This document shows, piece after piece, positions 52,286 through 61,300 of a stretch of 64,000 nucleotides of DNA; position 1 is the first letter of the stretch; every line of letters starts with the position of its first letter. The notes under the pieces were generated by a model. That model was not told the DNA's origin. It ran no database searches and saw only the letters and a program-made list of their open reading frames with translations. The stretch comes from Caecibacter massiliensis. Lineage in GTDB: Bacteria; Bacillota; Negativicutes; Veillonellales; Megasphaeraceae. A program made the translations under genes and the position numbers. The stretch is taken from NCBI GenBank assembly GCA_900095875.1, contig LT608311.1, positions 248,001-312,000 of the forward strand, written 5' to 3'.

Positions 52286-53599
52286 TTATGGACCAGGCGG
52301 TACCGGTTCGACGACGACCCGGGCACCTTCGACTTTGATGACGCGCACGGCTACATCCCGGTCTATGAAGCCTCCGCTCGAAACGGCATCGACCCGTTCT
52401 TTGCCAATGCGGATTGTACCGGCCGGACGCAGGATAGTAATCGTCGTACCGCGCTGAAACAGATACTTGCTCTTATCTTCCTGTGATGTATAACCTTTTT
52501 CTTTCGTAGACCGGGTCGTCAGGGCCACTTTGGCAAACAACCGGCTTTTAGGCAGACGTCTGCCCAGGATGTAAAACAAGATGACGGCAATGACGATGCC
52601 GCCAGCCAGGATATACAGTGCCTGCACCGTCGCCCCGAGCATCCAGAACAGACTGCCAAAGAGCAGCAGGATGCCAGCCACACCAAAGATGCCGATTCCC
52701 GGCGTAACCAGTTCCAGGGCAATGAGGACCAGACCGCCGATAAAAGCCCCGATGACCTTCAGATCATCGGCCAGTGTGCCATCGCCGGATATGAGCATGA
52801 CCCCTCCCAGCAGGCAGGCCGTTACCAGTCCGACACCGATACCGGCTGTTTTGATTTCGATGAGGACCGCCGCCAGGATAAGCCCGACAAACAGCATGCG
52901 GACGTATTCATTCTGAAGCATCCCCAGCGTTTCATCCTTCCAGTTCCGGTCTTCATAATACACGGTCGCATCGTCCAGACTGAACAGATGCAGTGCTTCT
53001 TCCGCCGTATCCGCCGTTCCTTCCGACAAATTCAGCTCCCGGGCCTGCACGTCCGTGAGCGCAAGGATTTCACCGGCATCGGCATATCCGGGCAGGCCGT
53101 CTTTTTTATCGACCATCGCTTCGGCAATGCGGGGATTATGGCCATTATCAGCGGCCGTCGTACTGAATTCCGATTTCAGGGCGGCAATATTTTTTTCCGT
53201 CGCCGGTATGGGTTCTGCCGCGCCTATGCTGCTTCCCGGTGCCATGACGATATGGCGGCAGGCGATGGCAATCAACGCTCCGGCTGACCAGGCCCGTGAC
53301 GTGACGAGGGCAATTGTCGGGATGGATGTTTCCCGCAAAAGATCACGGATGCGCAGCGCACTGTCTACACGGCCGCCTTGCGTATTGATACGAACGACGA
53401 TGGCCTTATCTCCGTTTTCTTCCGCCTGGCTGATACCGCGCTGCACCAGTGCTGCCTGGCTGCCATCGATTTCACCGGAAATGGAAATGACCCGGGCAGA
53501 CTCTGCTTCCTGTGCCCATGCAGCAGGACCCGTCACGGCCGCGGTCAGGCAAAAACATACGATACACACGAAAAAACGTATGGCTACAGCAAACCTCAT
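52286..53599 (-). CDS. nfeD: NfeD long-form membrane serine protease
   Basis: 437 residues. Signal peptide ending near AWAQ, then a ClpP-like serine protease domain with the nucleophile S105 in SRAWSAGALIA and a lysine of MVDKKDG (165-166) as the expected general base. Four membrane helices follow (about 225-345), then the OB-like C-terminal NfeD domain (LRPAGTIRIGKERVDAVSSGGFI). Known members cut stomatin/flotillin-type proteins, so FloA next door is the natural partner. GGAGG precedes the ATG. Confidence 0.94.
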   Translation of the reverse strand: MRFAVAIRFFVCIVCFCLTAAVTGPAAWAQEAESARVISISGEIDGSQAALVQRGISQAEENGDKAIVVRINTQGGRVDSALRIRDLLRETSIPTIALVTSRAWSAGALIAIACRHIVMAPGSSIGAAEPIPATEKNIAALKSEFSTTAADNGHNPRIAEAMVDKKDGLPGYADAGEILALTDVQARELNLSEGTADTAEEALHLFSLDDATVYYEDRNWKDETLGMLQNEYVRMLFVGLILAAVLIEIKTAGIGVGLVTACLLGGVMLISGDGTLADDLKVIGAFIGGLVLIALELVTPGIGIFGVAGILLLFGSLFWMLGATVQALYILAGGIVIAVILFYILGRRLPKSRLFAKVALTTRSTKEKGYTSQEDKSKYLFQRGTTITILRPAGTIRIGKERVDAVSSGGFIDRDVAVRVIKVEGARVVVEPVPPGP

Positions 53600-53617
53600 G
53601 AGTTCACCTCCGCTTAC

Positions 53618-54019
53618 TTATTCGTTCCTTGTTCTGGGCGGGACAGACTTAAAGTACCCGGCAGCCTGCATTTCTGCCAGCTCGTCATCGGATAACGTAC
53701 GCGCCGCATGACGCTCCGCTTCTTCTACCGGCTGGGAACGGACAATGGCGATCTTATCGAGAACGGCATTATATATATCGGCAGGCTTGTTTTCTTTCAG
53801 CCAGTCCAGCATATGTTCCACCCATTGCCGGCAGGACCACGATCCTTCACCATGATTATGTCCGCGCAGAATCTGTATCTGCACTTTTTCCGGAATCTTG
53901 GCGATCAGCCAGTTCCACATTTCATAATGAATTAAAAACGTATATTTGGCATCGATCTCGCGCAGATTCTTTTCATGAAGCTCTAATTCGTAGCGGGACC
54001 AGAATAAGCCAATTGTCAT
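53618..54019 (-). CDS. Conserved-looking small protein upstream of nfeD, unknown
   Basis: 133 residues from the ATG at 54019 with AGGAGG eight bases before; an ATG two codons earlier is too close. Begins MTIGLFWSRYELELHEKN, helix-rich, charged, with ILRGHNHGEGSWSCRQW in the middle and SDDELAEMQAAGYF near the end. No signal or membrane segment. It is 18 bases before nfeD and likely in the same transcript. No family recognised. Confidence 0.65.
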   Translation of the reverse strand: MTIGLFWSRYELELHEKNLREIDAKYTFLIHYEMWNWLIAKIPEKVQIQILRGHNHGEGSWSCRQWVEHMLDWLKENKPADIYNAVLDKIAIVRSQPVEEAERHAARTLSDDELAEMQAAGYFKSVPPRTRNE

Positions 54020-54136
54020 TCCCATTACCTCCTAACAAGGATGTTTTATGTTGAAAAAGTCCTTGCCTGCGCAAGTACTTCCTTATACAATTCTATACAT
54101 TTTCCCAAATTCCTGCAACTACAGAAAAAATACCAC

Positions 54137-54180
54137 AAAAAGAAGGCTGAAACAGAAACCCGTGTCCTGTTCAGCCTTCT
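54137..54180 (-). terminator. Terminator of trpS-yfbR-tatD
   Basis: GAAGGCTGAA (54142-54151) pairs with TTCAGCCTTC (54170-54179), extended by three more pairs after a bulge; minus strand continues TTTTTGTGG. Confidence 0.85.
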
Positions 54181-54192
54181 CCGCTGCTTCCG

Positions 54193-54966
54193 TCATAAAC
54201 GGAACAACGTTTCTGTATTTTTCTTAGCCTGTACGATCAGATCCCCGACCGGCACATCCATATACGAAGCAAGCGTCTGCGCTACGTAGACAATATTATT
54301 GGGGATATTGGTCCGTGGCAGGTGAAATCCCCGCGGTGTCAGATAGGGCGCATCCGTTTCCAGCAACACTCTGTCCAGAGGAAGAATCGATACGGCATCG
54401 CGCAGGTCATCGGCCCGCCGTTCGTCACAAATCCAGCCGGTGATACCTATATAAAAACCCATGTCGAGCAGCGTCTCTAATGTCTTCCTGTCGCCGGTAT
54501 AACAATGTACGACGGACTGGGAGCAGATGGCTTCATGGCCGGAAAAGCAGGAAATGAAATCGCGGGCAGCGTCCCGTTCATGGAGGAACATGGGCTTATC
54601 CAGCTCTTCCGCCAGGGTGATGAGCTCTTTGAAAAAATGAAGCTGGTTCTCTTTTGTCGAATACATGCGGTCGTAATCAAGGCCCGTTTCCCCTACGGCG
54701 ACGACTCTGGGATTTGTCGTTACGATGCGCCGGATTTCTGCTATATCGGCCTCTTTCGCTTCATCTGCCGCATGCGGATGGATTCCGGCCGTCCCATAGG
54801 CATCGTGCCGTTTGACAAAGTCATCGACCTTACGGTTTTCCCGGTCCTCGGACCCGGTGAGGATACAGCAGATTCCATCGGCTGCCGCATCAGCCAGGAT
54901 GCGTTCCGGCTTAGTAAAAGACCGGGTAAACAGATTGAGACCAATATCATAATAAGTAATATCCAT
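54193..54966 (-). CDS. tatD: TatD family DNase
   Basis: 257 residues. The start ITYYDIGLNLFTRSF lacks the usual HxH but matches true TatD (E. coli TatD begins DIGVNL), and GITGWICDERR is a strong TatD signature; metal ligands remain in AGIHPHA, AVGETGLDYDR, MFLHERDA, VHCYTG and ETDAPYL. A 3'-5' exonuclease by family. Start chosen at 54966 with GAGGTG upstream. Overall near E. coli TatD rather than YcfH or YjjV. Confidence 0.9.
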   Translation of the reverse strand: MDITYYDIGLNLFTRSFTKPERILADAAADGICCILTGSEDRENRKVDDFVKRHDAYGTAGIHPHAADEAKEADIAEIRRIVTTNPRVVAVGETGLDYDRMYSTKENQLHFFKELITLAEELDKPMFLHERDAARDFISCFSGHEAICSQSVVHCYTGDRKTLETLLDMGFYIGITGWICDERRADDLRDAVSILPLDRVLLETDAPYLTPRGFHLPRTNIPNNIVYVAQTLASYMDVPVGDLIVQAKKNTETLFRL

Positions 54967-54983
54967 ATCACACCTCACGCTGG

Positions 54984-55574
54984 TCAGGATCCGCCATTCA
55001 TGTCATCCAGAGACAGGAGAAAACTCGGCGCATAGTCGCGGAGAAACTGTTCCACCTCCGGCATTCCCAGGTCACGCAGACGGGCTCCGATGGTTTCATA
55101 TGCTTCATTAAATTCGTTGTTGCCGGCATGTTTTTCCTGAAGGCATTTCAAATACGCGCTCAATGTATCAGCCGCCTTGACAAAGGGCCATACAGGATCT
55201 TCTTCAGCATGACAGATCAGCCATTCATAATCAGGCTGCAAATCCTCTGGCAGCGTTTCGATAAGCCGTTTCTGTGCCAGCTGTTCCACTTCGCCATAGG
55301 TCCTGCGCATGACCGGGCTAAAGTACTTGACCGGCGTCGGCATATCACCAGTAAAGACTTCACTGGCATCGTGATACAGCGCCAGCAGGACGGCCCGGCC
55401 GGCATCTACAGTGCCGCCATCAGCATAATATGTATTGTGTAACAGGCAGAGGTGATAGGCAATCATCGCCGTCTGCAGCGTATGCTCCTGCACATTCTCT
55501 TCGATGGTGTTGCGCATCAGGCTCCAGCGGCGGATAAATTTCATGCGCGCCAAAATGGCAAAGAAATGGCTCAT
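54984..55574 (-). CDS. yfbR: YfbR-like 5'-deoxynucleotidase (HD domain)
   Basis: 196 residues. IRRWSLMRNTIEENVQEHTLQTAMIAYHL and LLALYHDASEVFTGDMPTPVKYF carry the HD-domain metal ligands and match YfbR; DTLSAYLKCLQE follows. Removes phosphate from deoxynucleoside monophosphates. Nine bases after trpS. Confidence 0.9.
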   Translation of the reverse strand: MSHFFAILARMKFIRRWSLMRNTIEENVQEHTLQTAMIAYHLCLLHNTYYADGGTVDAGRAVLLALYHDASEVFTGDMPTPVKYFSPVMRRTYGEVEQLAQKRLIETLPEDLQPDYEWLICHAEEDPVWPFVKAADTLSAYLKCLQEKHAGNNEFNEAYETIGARLRDLGMPEVEQFLRDYAPSFLLSLDDMNGGS

Positions 55575-55583
55575 ATGTACTCC

Positions 55584-56570
55584 TTATTTACGGTACAGAC
55601 CCATAGCCCGGCAGGCTTTCACATAAGTGACATTGGCCTTGGCATGGGCTTTCTTGGCGCCTTCGTCGAGGATGGCATCCAGTTCGGGATCGCCTACGAG
55701 CTGATGATAGCGCTGCTGGATCGGTTCCAGTACGGAAATGACAGCATCGGCTACATCTTTCTTGAACGCTCCGTAGCCTTTGCCTTCGTAGGCTTTTTCA
55801 ATATCTTCATGGCTCTGGTCGGTCACGGCCGAGAGAATTTCAATCAGGTTGGAAATACCGGGCTGGCAGTCCGTGTCATAACGCACGGTATTCAGGCTGT
55901 CCGTCTGGGCCCGTTTGATTTTCTTTTCAATATCTTTGGGATCGTCGAGAAGATAAATAGTAGCCGTCGTATTGGAATCGGACTTGCTCATTTTCTTCGT
56001 CGGTTCCTGCAGGCTCATGACACGAGTGCCATCGTGGCCGAGCAGGATCTGGGGCAGTTTAAATACGTCCCCGTACAGACGGTTGAACCGCTGTGCCAGG
56101 TCACGGGTAATTTCCATATGCTGCTTCTGATCATCGCCAACGGGAACGTAGTCAGCCTGATACAGCAGGATGTCTGCCGCCATCAGGGGCGGATAGGTCA
56201 AAAGACCGGCCGGAATGGAATCGCCCCGTTTGGAAGCCTTATCCTTATACTGGGTCATCCGTTCCAGTTCACCTACATAAGAAGATGTAATCATGATCCA
56301 GCCGAGCTGTACGTGTTCTGGAACTTCTGACTGTACGAACAGCGTCGCTTTCTGCGGATCCAGACCGGAAGCGATATAAATAGCCGCCAGCTGACGGGTC
56401 CGTTCATGGAGAAGCTGCGGATCCTGCGGCACGGTGATAGCATGCTGATTGACGATGCAGTAATAACATTCATTGGCATCCTGTAATTTAGAAAAATTAC
56501 GCAGTGCACCCAGATAATTCCCTAATGTAAGATTGCCACTCGGCTGGATACCTGAAAAGATAATAGACAT
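55584..56570 (-). CDS. trpS: Tryptophan-tRNA ligase
   Basis: 328 residues from the ATG with AGGAGG nine bases upstream. Class I synthetase: SGIQPSGNLTLGNYLGAL has the HIGH-like TLGN, KMSKSDSNT the KMSKS loop, and GDDQKQHMEITRDLAQRFN the Trp-binding region. Controlled by the T-box with a UGG specifier just before it. First gene of trpS-yfbR-tatD. Confidence 0.97.
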   Translation of the reverse strand: MSIIFSGIQPSGNLTLGNYLGALRNFSKLQDANECYYCIVNQHAITVPQDPQLLHERTRQLAAIYIASGLDPQKATLFVQSEVPEHVQLGWIMITSSYVGELERMTQYKDKASKRGDSIPAGLLTYPPLMAADILLYQADYVPVGDDQKQHMEITRDLAQRFNRLYGDVFKLPQILLGHDGTRVMSLQEPTKKMSKSDSNTTATIYLLDDPKDIEKKIKRAQTDSLNTVRYDTDCQPGISNLIEILSAVTDQSHEDIEKAYEGKGYGAFKKDVADAVISVLEPIQQRYHQLVGDPELDAILDEGAKKAHAKANVTYVKACRAMGLYRK

Positions 56571-56589
56571 GATTGTTTTCCTCCTGTCA

Positions 56590-56862
56590 ATAAAAAAACC
56601 TTCCATCCCTTATATATAGGGACGAAAGGAAAGTATTTCCGCGGTACCACCCTGGTTGGCATAATGCCCGGCTCTTACATGCACATCATCATGCACTCTT
56701 TCCTGGTAACGGTGAAAGTTCCGGCCTGTCATACTGACTTCTGACAGCCTCTCCCGGGCCCATTCCTTCTTTCTCCTCCTGCCGGACTTCCACCCTCACC
56801 GGCTCGCTGAAAGGGGTATGAAAGAGCTACTTGCTCCCGTTCATCGAGTTTCTTTGTATATA
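56590..56862 (-). promoter_or_regulatory. T-box riboswitch of trpS, Trp specifier (UGG)
   Basis: The T-box CCAGGGTGGTACCGCGGA is at 56638-56655 (minus strand), followed by a terminator hairpin (56618-56629 with 56599-56610) and seven T. In stem I, AGTA faces GAA, which is followed by TGG (56760-56762) and G, the tryptophan codon. Gene and specifier agree, so this is a clear tryptophan T-box. Confidence 0.96.
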
Positions 56863-56867
56863 CAGGT

Positions 56868-56896
56868 ATTGTAGCCCCGAATAAGTACCCTGTCAA
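56868..56896 (-). promoter_or_regulatory. Promoter of trpS leader
   Basis: TTGACA (56891-56896), 17-base spacer, TACAAT (56868-56873) on the minus strand. Confidence 0.88.
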
Positions 56897-56918
56897 GAAG
56901 TGTTTTGTAAAAAAAGCC

Positions 56919-56949
56919 TTGACTTAAAGTTCACTCCATGTGCTAAAAT
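56919..56949 (+). promoter_or_regulatory. Possible promoter of the metallophosphatase gene
   Basis: TTGACT (56919-56924) and TAAAAT (56944-56949) with a 19-base spacer, divergent from the trpS promoter 23 bases away. Confidence 0.55.
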
Positions 56950-56972
56950 AAGCCATCACAGGAGGAATATAT

Positions 56973-58286
56973 ATGAAATTAACGCGAAAAAAAATCATAC
57001 TGGCTGCCCTTCCCCTAGTGGCAGCCGCTCTCATAGGAGCTTATTTCTTTATTCCCGGTTCCAAAGCCGTGGCCCGTCAGGGCATACAGGTCACCAAAGC
57101 AGCAGCCGCTCACTACGATCTGACCAGCGATGTCGATGTCTCTCACGTACGCCAGATTATCACCCGTGACAGCATGACGAGCCGCACCATCATGTGGCAG
57201 TCTGATTTTTCCGAAGAGCCGGCCCTGGTCGAATACCGCGTAAAAGGTTCTGACGGCGATGTATTCCAGCAGCAGGCGACGAATGAAGACTTTACCGACG
57301 ATGATACGACGACCTATATCCACAGCGCATTGCTGCAGAACCTCACACCGGGAATGACGTACGAATACCGCGTCGGCTACGGGGAAAAACGGACGGACTG
57401 GCAGGAATTCCAGACAGCCCGGGGAAATGATTTCAAAGCCCTCATTTTCCCTGATTCTCAATCGAGTGACTACAGCGTATGGGCTGCTACGGCCCAGCCG
57501 GCCTGGCAGCGCAACGGCGATGCCCAGTTTTTCATCAACATGGGCGACCTCGTAGATAACGGGCAGGACCACTATCAGTGGAATGCCTGGTTCGATGTCG
57601 TCGGCCCCATGATCCGCCGCATCCCCGTAGTCCCGCTCATGGGAAACCACGAAACGTACAACCGAGACTGGAAGATACGGATGCCCGAAGCCTATCTCCA
57701 TCTCTTCTCCCTGCCCGGCGGCGTCCCTGAAGCCTATCAGAACCAGTTCTATTCTTTCGATTATGGAGATGTTCATTTCGTCGTCCTCAATACGCAGGCG
57801 TCGGAACTGGCCGACTGGCAGCCACAGCTCAACGAAGATCAGGCAGCCTGGTTCCGCCAGGATATGGCAAAAACGACGAAGAAATGGAAAGTCGTCCTCA
57901 TGCACAAGGATCCACTGCAATACGGATTCGCCAGCCGGCCCCAGCCACGGGAAGAAGGATTTTCCCAGGAAGGCATATTCTGGATGCCCCTCTTTGATGA
58001 AACAGGCGTAGACGTCGTCCTTTCCGCCCACCTGCACACCTACCGCGATCGGGGACACATCAGGAATTTCCAGCGCGATCCGTCGGGACCGCTCTACATC
58101 ATTACCGGCGTAGCCGGCAACGTCCAGTATCCCGGCCTCTGGAAACAGCACAGTTTGGATGAATATGTAGCGCCCCAGCCGGAAACAGATAATTATATGA
58201 CTATGGAAGCTACAGAAAATCAGCTGACATTCCAGAGTTTCCTGCCTGACGGCACACTGTTGGAACGCACGGCTGTAGAAAAATAA
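56973..58286 (+). CDS. Exported purple-acid-phosphatase-type metallophosphoesterase
   Basis: 437 residues. N-terminal helix (KKIILAALPLVAAALIGAYFF) as signal or anchor. Residues about 55-150 form a fibronectin-III-like PAP N-domain (TSRTIMWQSDF, MTYEYRVGYG). The calcineurin-like core has FPDSQSSDY, INMGDLVDNG, PLMGNHETYNRD, VLMHKDP and SAHLHTYRD; the usual GHxH reads AHLH, and first metal motif Asp is followed by SQ. Probably a periplasmic phosphatase. AGGAGG precedes the ATG. Single gene. Confidence 0.9.
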   Translation: MKLTRKKIILAALPLVAAALIGAYFFIPGSKAVARQGIQVTKAAAAHYDLTSDVDVSHVRQIITRDSMTSRTIMWQSDFSEEPALVEYRVKGSDGDVFQQQATNEDFTDDDTTTYIHSALLQNLTPGMTYEYRVGYGEKRTDWQEFQTARGNDFKALIFPDSQSSDYSVWAATAQPAWQRNGDAQFFINMGDLVDNGQDHYQWNAWFDVVGPMIRRIPVVPLMGNHETYNRDWKIRMPEAYLHLFSLPGGVPEAYQNQFYSFDYGDVHFVVLNTQASELADWQPQLNEDQAAWFRQDMAKTTKKWKVVLMHKDPLQYGFASRPQPREEGFSQEGIFWMPLFDETGVDVVLSAHLHTYRDRGHIRNFQRDPSGPLYIITGVAGNVQYPGLWKQHSLDEYVAPQPETDNYMTMEATENQLTFQSFLPDGTLLERTAVEK

Positions 58287-58306
58287 CACATACACCGGAT
58301 AAAAGT

Positions 58307-58358
58307 AAAACGGAGCAATCCGGCAGACAAATGAGTCTGTCAGACTGCTCCGTTTATT
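58307..58358. terminator. Bidirectional terminator
   Basis: AAACGGAGCA (58308-58317) pairs with TGCTCCGTTT (58346-58355), with an inner CAGAC/GTCTG helix. Between the convergent phosphatase and autotransporter genes. Confidence 0.85.
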
Positions 58359-58368
58359 TGCGTACATT

Positions 58369-61300
58369 CTATTTTCTGTCTTTGACGCGGACACGCTGTA
58401 CCGTCGGCTGTCCGTTATGGTCGCGATGAATCGTATCAATCCGGATATACTGGAGTTCCGGTGAAAATTCTTTGACCAGTTTACTCAGTTCCGGATCCGT
58501 GCTCCCTGCACCGCTTTCAACGATGCGGTATACGATGGCTGCAAATTCGTAGCGGGTCATCATGCGGTCCCCTTTGAATTCTCCATCAGGGTAGCCTTCC
58601 AGAATGCCTTTCTTGGCCAGTGTTGTCACGTACTGGTAAGCCCAGTGATTTTCTGCCACATCGGGGAAGAGGGCACTCTTTTCCGGTCCTTCTGCCATGC
58701 CGTGCATGCTTTCTAACTTAGCAATGAGGGCATCCTGTTCGGCCATATGACGGTGCATAGCTTCTATTTCCTTTGCCATGGCTACGCGGGACGTCGAGAT
58801 ATGATTGCCCTGTCCCAGTTTGATGCTGACGCCGGCATTGAACATGTTTTCTCCTCCGCCAAAGGATCCACCGATGCTGAACATGGTGTCTTCGTTCGGC
58901 CGGTAGTACGCTCCGACAGCCGCCGCATTGGCACCACGGTAATGACCGTAGCCTGCGGCAAAGTCCCACTTGTCATCGGGGTCGAAGTCCAGCGGATGGA
59001 GAGCTGCCAAAGCCGCCGATCCGGCACCGACGCGGTCTACGCGGGTTCCCAGTTTATTCACGGCTCCGCCCAGATTGGAAATAGCCTGGCCTGCGGCATA
59101 GAGCTGGCTGCCATTGACGGCATCGGTCGAATCCGGTGTCACCGCACCCGGTGCGACGCCTTCAATCTTGTTGCCGCCCATATTGACGTTGCCCTGTTTG
59201 ATGGTGATGTCCTGATGGCTGCTGTCGCCAGTCTTGACGGTAAGGCCACCGTTGTCAATAGTCGTGTTGCCCGTAGTCACACTGTCCAGACCTTTAAGGT
59301 CTTTAGCCAAACGGATGTTCAGCGTATCATCAGCACCTTTGACGATGCCAATATTGTTTTCTTTGCTGACATCTTCCGCTTTGACGCCGCCCTGGATTTT
59401 CAGGGTATCGCCCATGCCTACTTTGACTTCTTTCCCATCATCGCCCTGGAATACGCGGCCGCTGTTCACCTTGTCGCTTATGGTCTTCAGCTGATCTTCC
59501 GTAGCGGCACGTCCACTCTGGATGTGTTCTCCATCCCATTTAGTATTGTCCAGGCCATTCAGGTAATTGCCTTCTGCCGGGTTGCTGTCGCCAGCTGTAT
59601 TGGCCTGTTTGCCCAAGGTCAGTGTCTTGTCTCCGGAACCGATGGTTACCTGACCTTTAGAGCCATCTACGGTGACTTTATTGGCCCCGTCACCAGCCGT
59701 GACTTTGGCCCCGTTGCCATCGATGACAACCTGTTTGGACGCATCCGTTTCATCACCGAGTGTGATGTTGTCATTCAGGTTCACCGTGTGGTCGTCCTTT
59801 ACGGTAATGTTCTTGCCGCTCTTGGATTTGACCGCTTCTGCCGCCTTCCCGGCTTCATCTCCGGCAATCTGCTTCACATCCCCGATGCTGGCCGCATTAT
59901 TGTCCTTGGCATCGGCATACTTCTTGCCATCGATGCCACTTCCAATGTTGGTGATCTGTTTGGTACCGCCGTTGATACCGTCTTTGGTTATGGTGATGTC
60001 ACCAACTTTCACCTTGTTGGTATCCACTCCATTGTTGTTGATGGTGGTGTTCCCGGCTTTCACACTGCCATCGGCCCCCAGGTTCACATCCTTCTTCAAA
60101 GAGACTTCCAGAGCATCGCCATTGACTTTGGTTTCGATGTTCTTTCCATCACCCTTGACGGTCACCGTCTGCCCCAGGTCTTTCTTCACGGTAGTGCCAT
60201 TTTCATCGGCCAGGCCGAAACCACCTTTTTCCTTACCGGAAATGTCCGTGATGGCCTGACTCAGCTGGCCTTCCGTTGCGGCCCGGTCTGCCACGACGTT
60301 GCCTGCATCCCACTGGGTATTGTCCAGACCGGTGATGTAGTTGCCCTTGGTGGGATTGGGGTTGCCATCTTTGTTATTCTGCTGGCCGATAGTAATCTTA
60401 TGTGCTGGATTGCTGTCCGGGCCTACGGTGATGGCTTCGAAATCCGGCCGGTTGGTCATGACGATTTCCAAACCATCTCCTGCTGTATTCTGGCGGACAC
60501 CCAGGTTCCGGCGGGATACCCGGCTCTTGTCAGCCAGTACCTCCGGATCATCGATGCCACCTTTGAGGGACAGGATGTCATTGAGCTTCCGGGCAACCAC
60601 CTTGCCGTCGTTCCCTACGAACTTCAGGCCGTCGTCCAGAGTAGCCACTACATGAGTGGTCGTACCGGATTCTCCGTCCTTGCCATCCTGATAGATGAGG
60701 CGTGTGATGCCGTCCTTGCCAGGCTGGCCGTCCACGCCAGGGATACCATCCTTACCGTCGGTGCCTTTGGCACCCACTGTCTTGATGATGGTAGTCACCT
60801 TGCCGTCAGCCCCGTCCTTGCCGGTGAGTCCAATCTGGCCGTCATTGCCGTTCTTGCCGGTAGCCGTGATTGTCTGGGTCGTCAGGTCGTCCGCCAGTTT
60901 AAACGTGACTTTGCTGTCTTCCGCTTGGGTCACGATCTGACCCTCCGTACCGCTGAAGGTGACCGCTTCGCTGAGCTTGTTGCTGCCTTGGGTATTGTTG
61001 TCACCCTTGTATTTCAGGATTACACCTTCAGCCACTTTCGACGTATCCACGGACAGGTCATAGTCATGGCTGGTGGCATTGGGATCATTGGCATTCTTAT
61101 CCACTACGGAAACACTGCCATCGGTGGATTTCACCGTAGTCCGGCGTCCATCGGCGATTTTTTTCACATCCCCGATATTGGCGCCGTTGTTATCCTCGGC
61201 TGCAGTATACGTATTCCCCAAGCCACTGCCCATGTTGGTGATCTGGTTCCCCGCAATGGAAACGGTAGTCTTGTTGATGGTAATGGTACCCTTGCCGTCT

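Noticed and set aside
54193-54966. TatD thought to be inactive because the N-terminal HxH is missing
   Set aside because: True TatD proteins such as that of E. coli also start DIGxNL without HxH; the other ligands are present.
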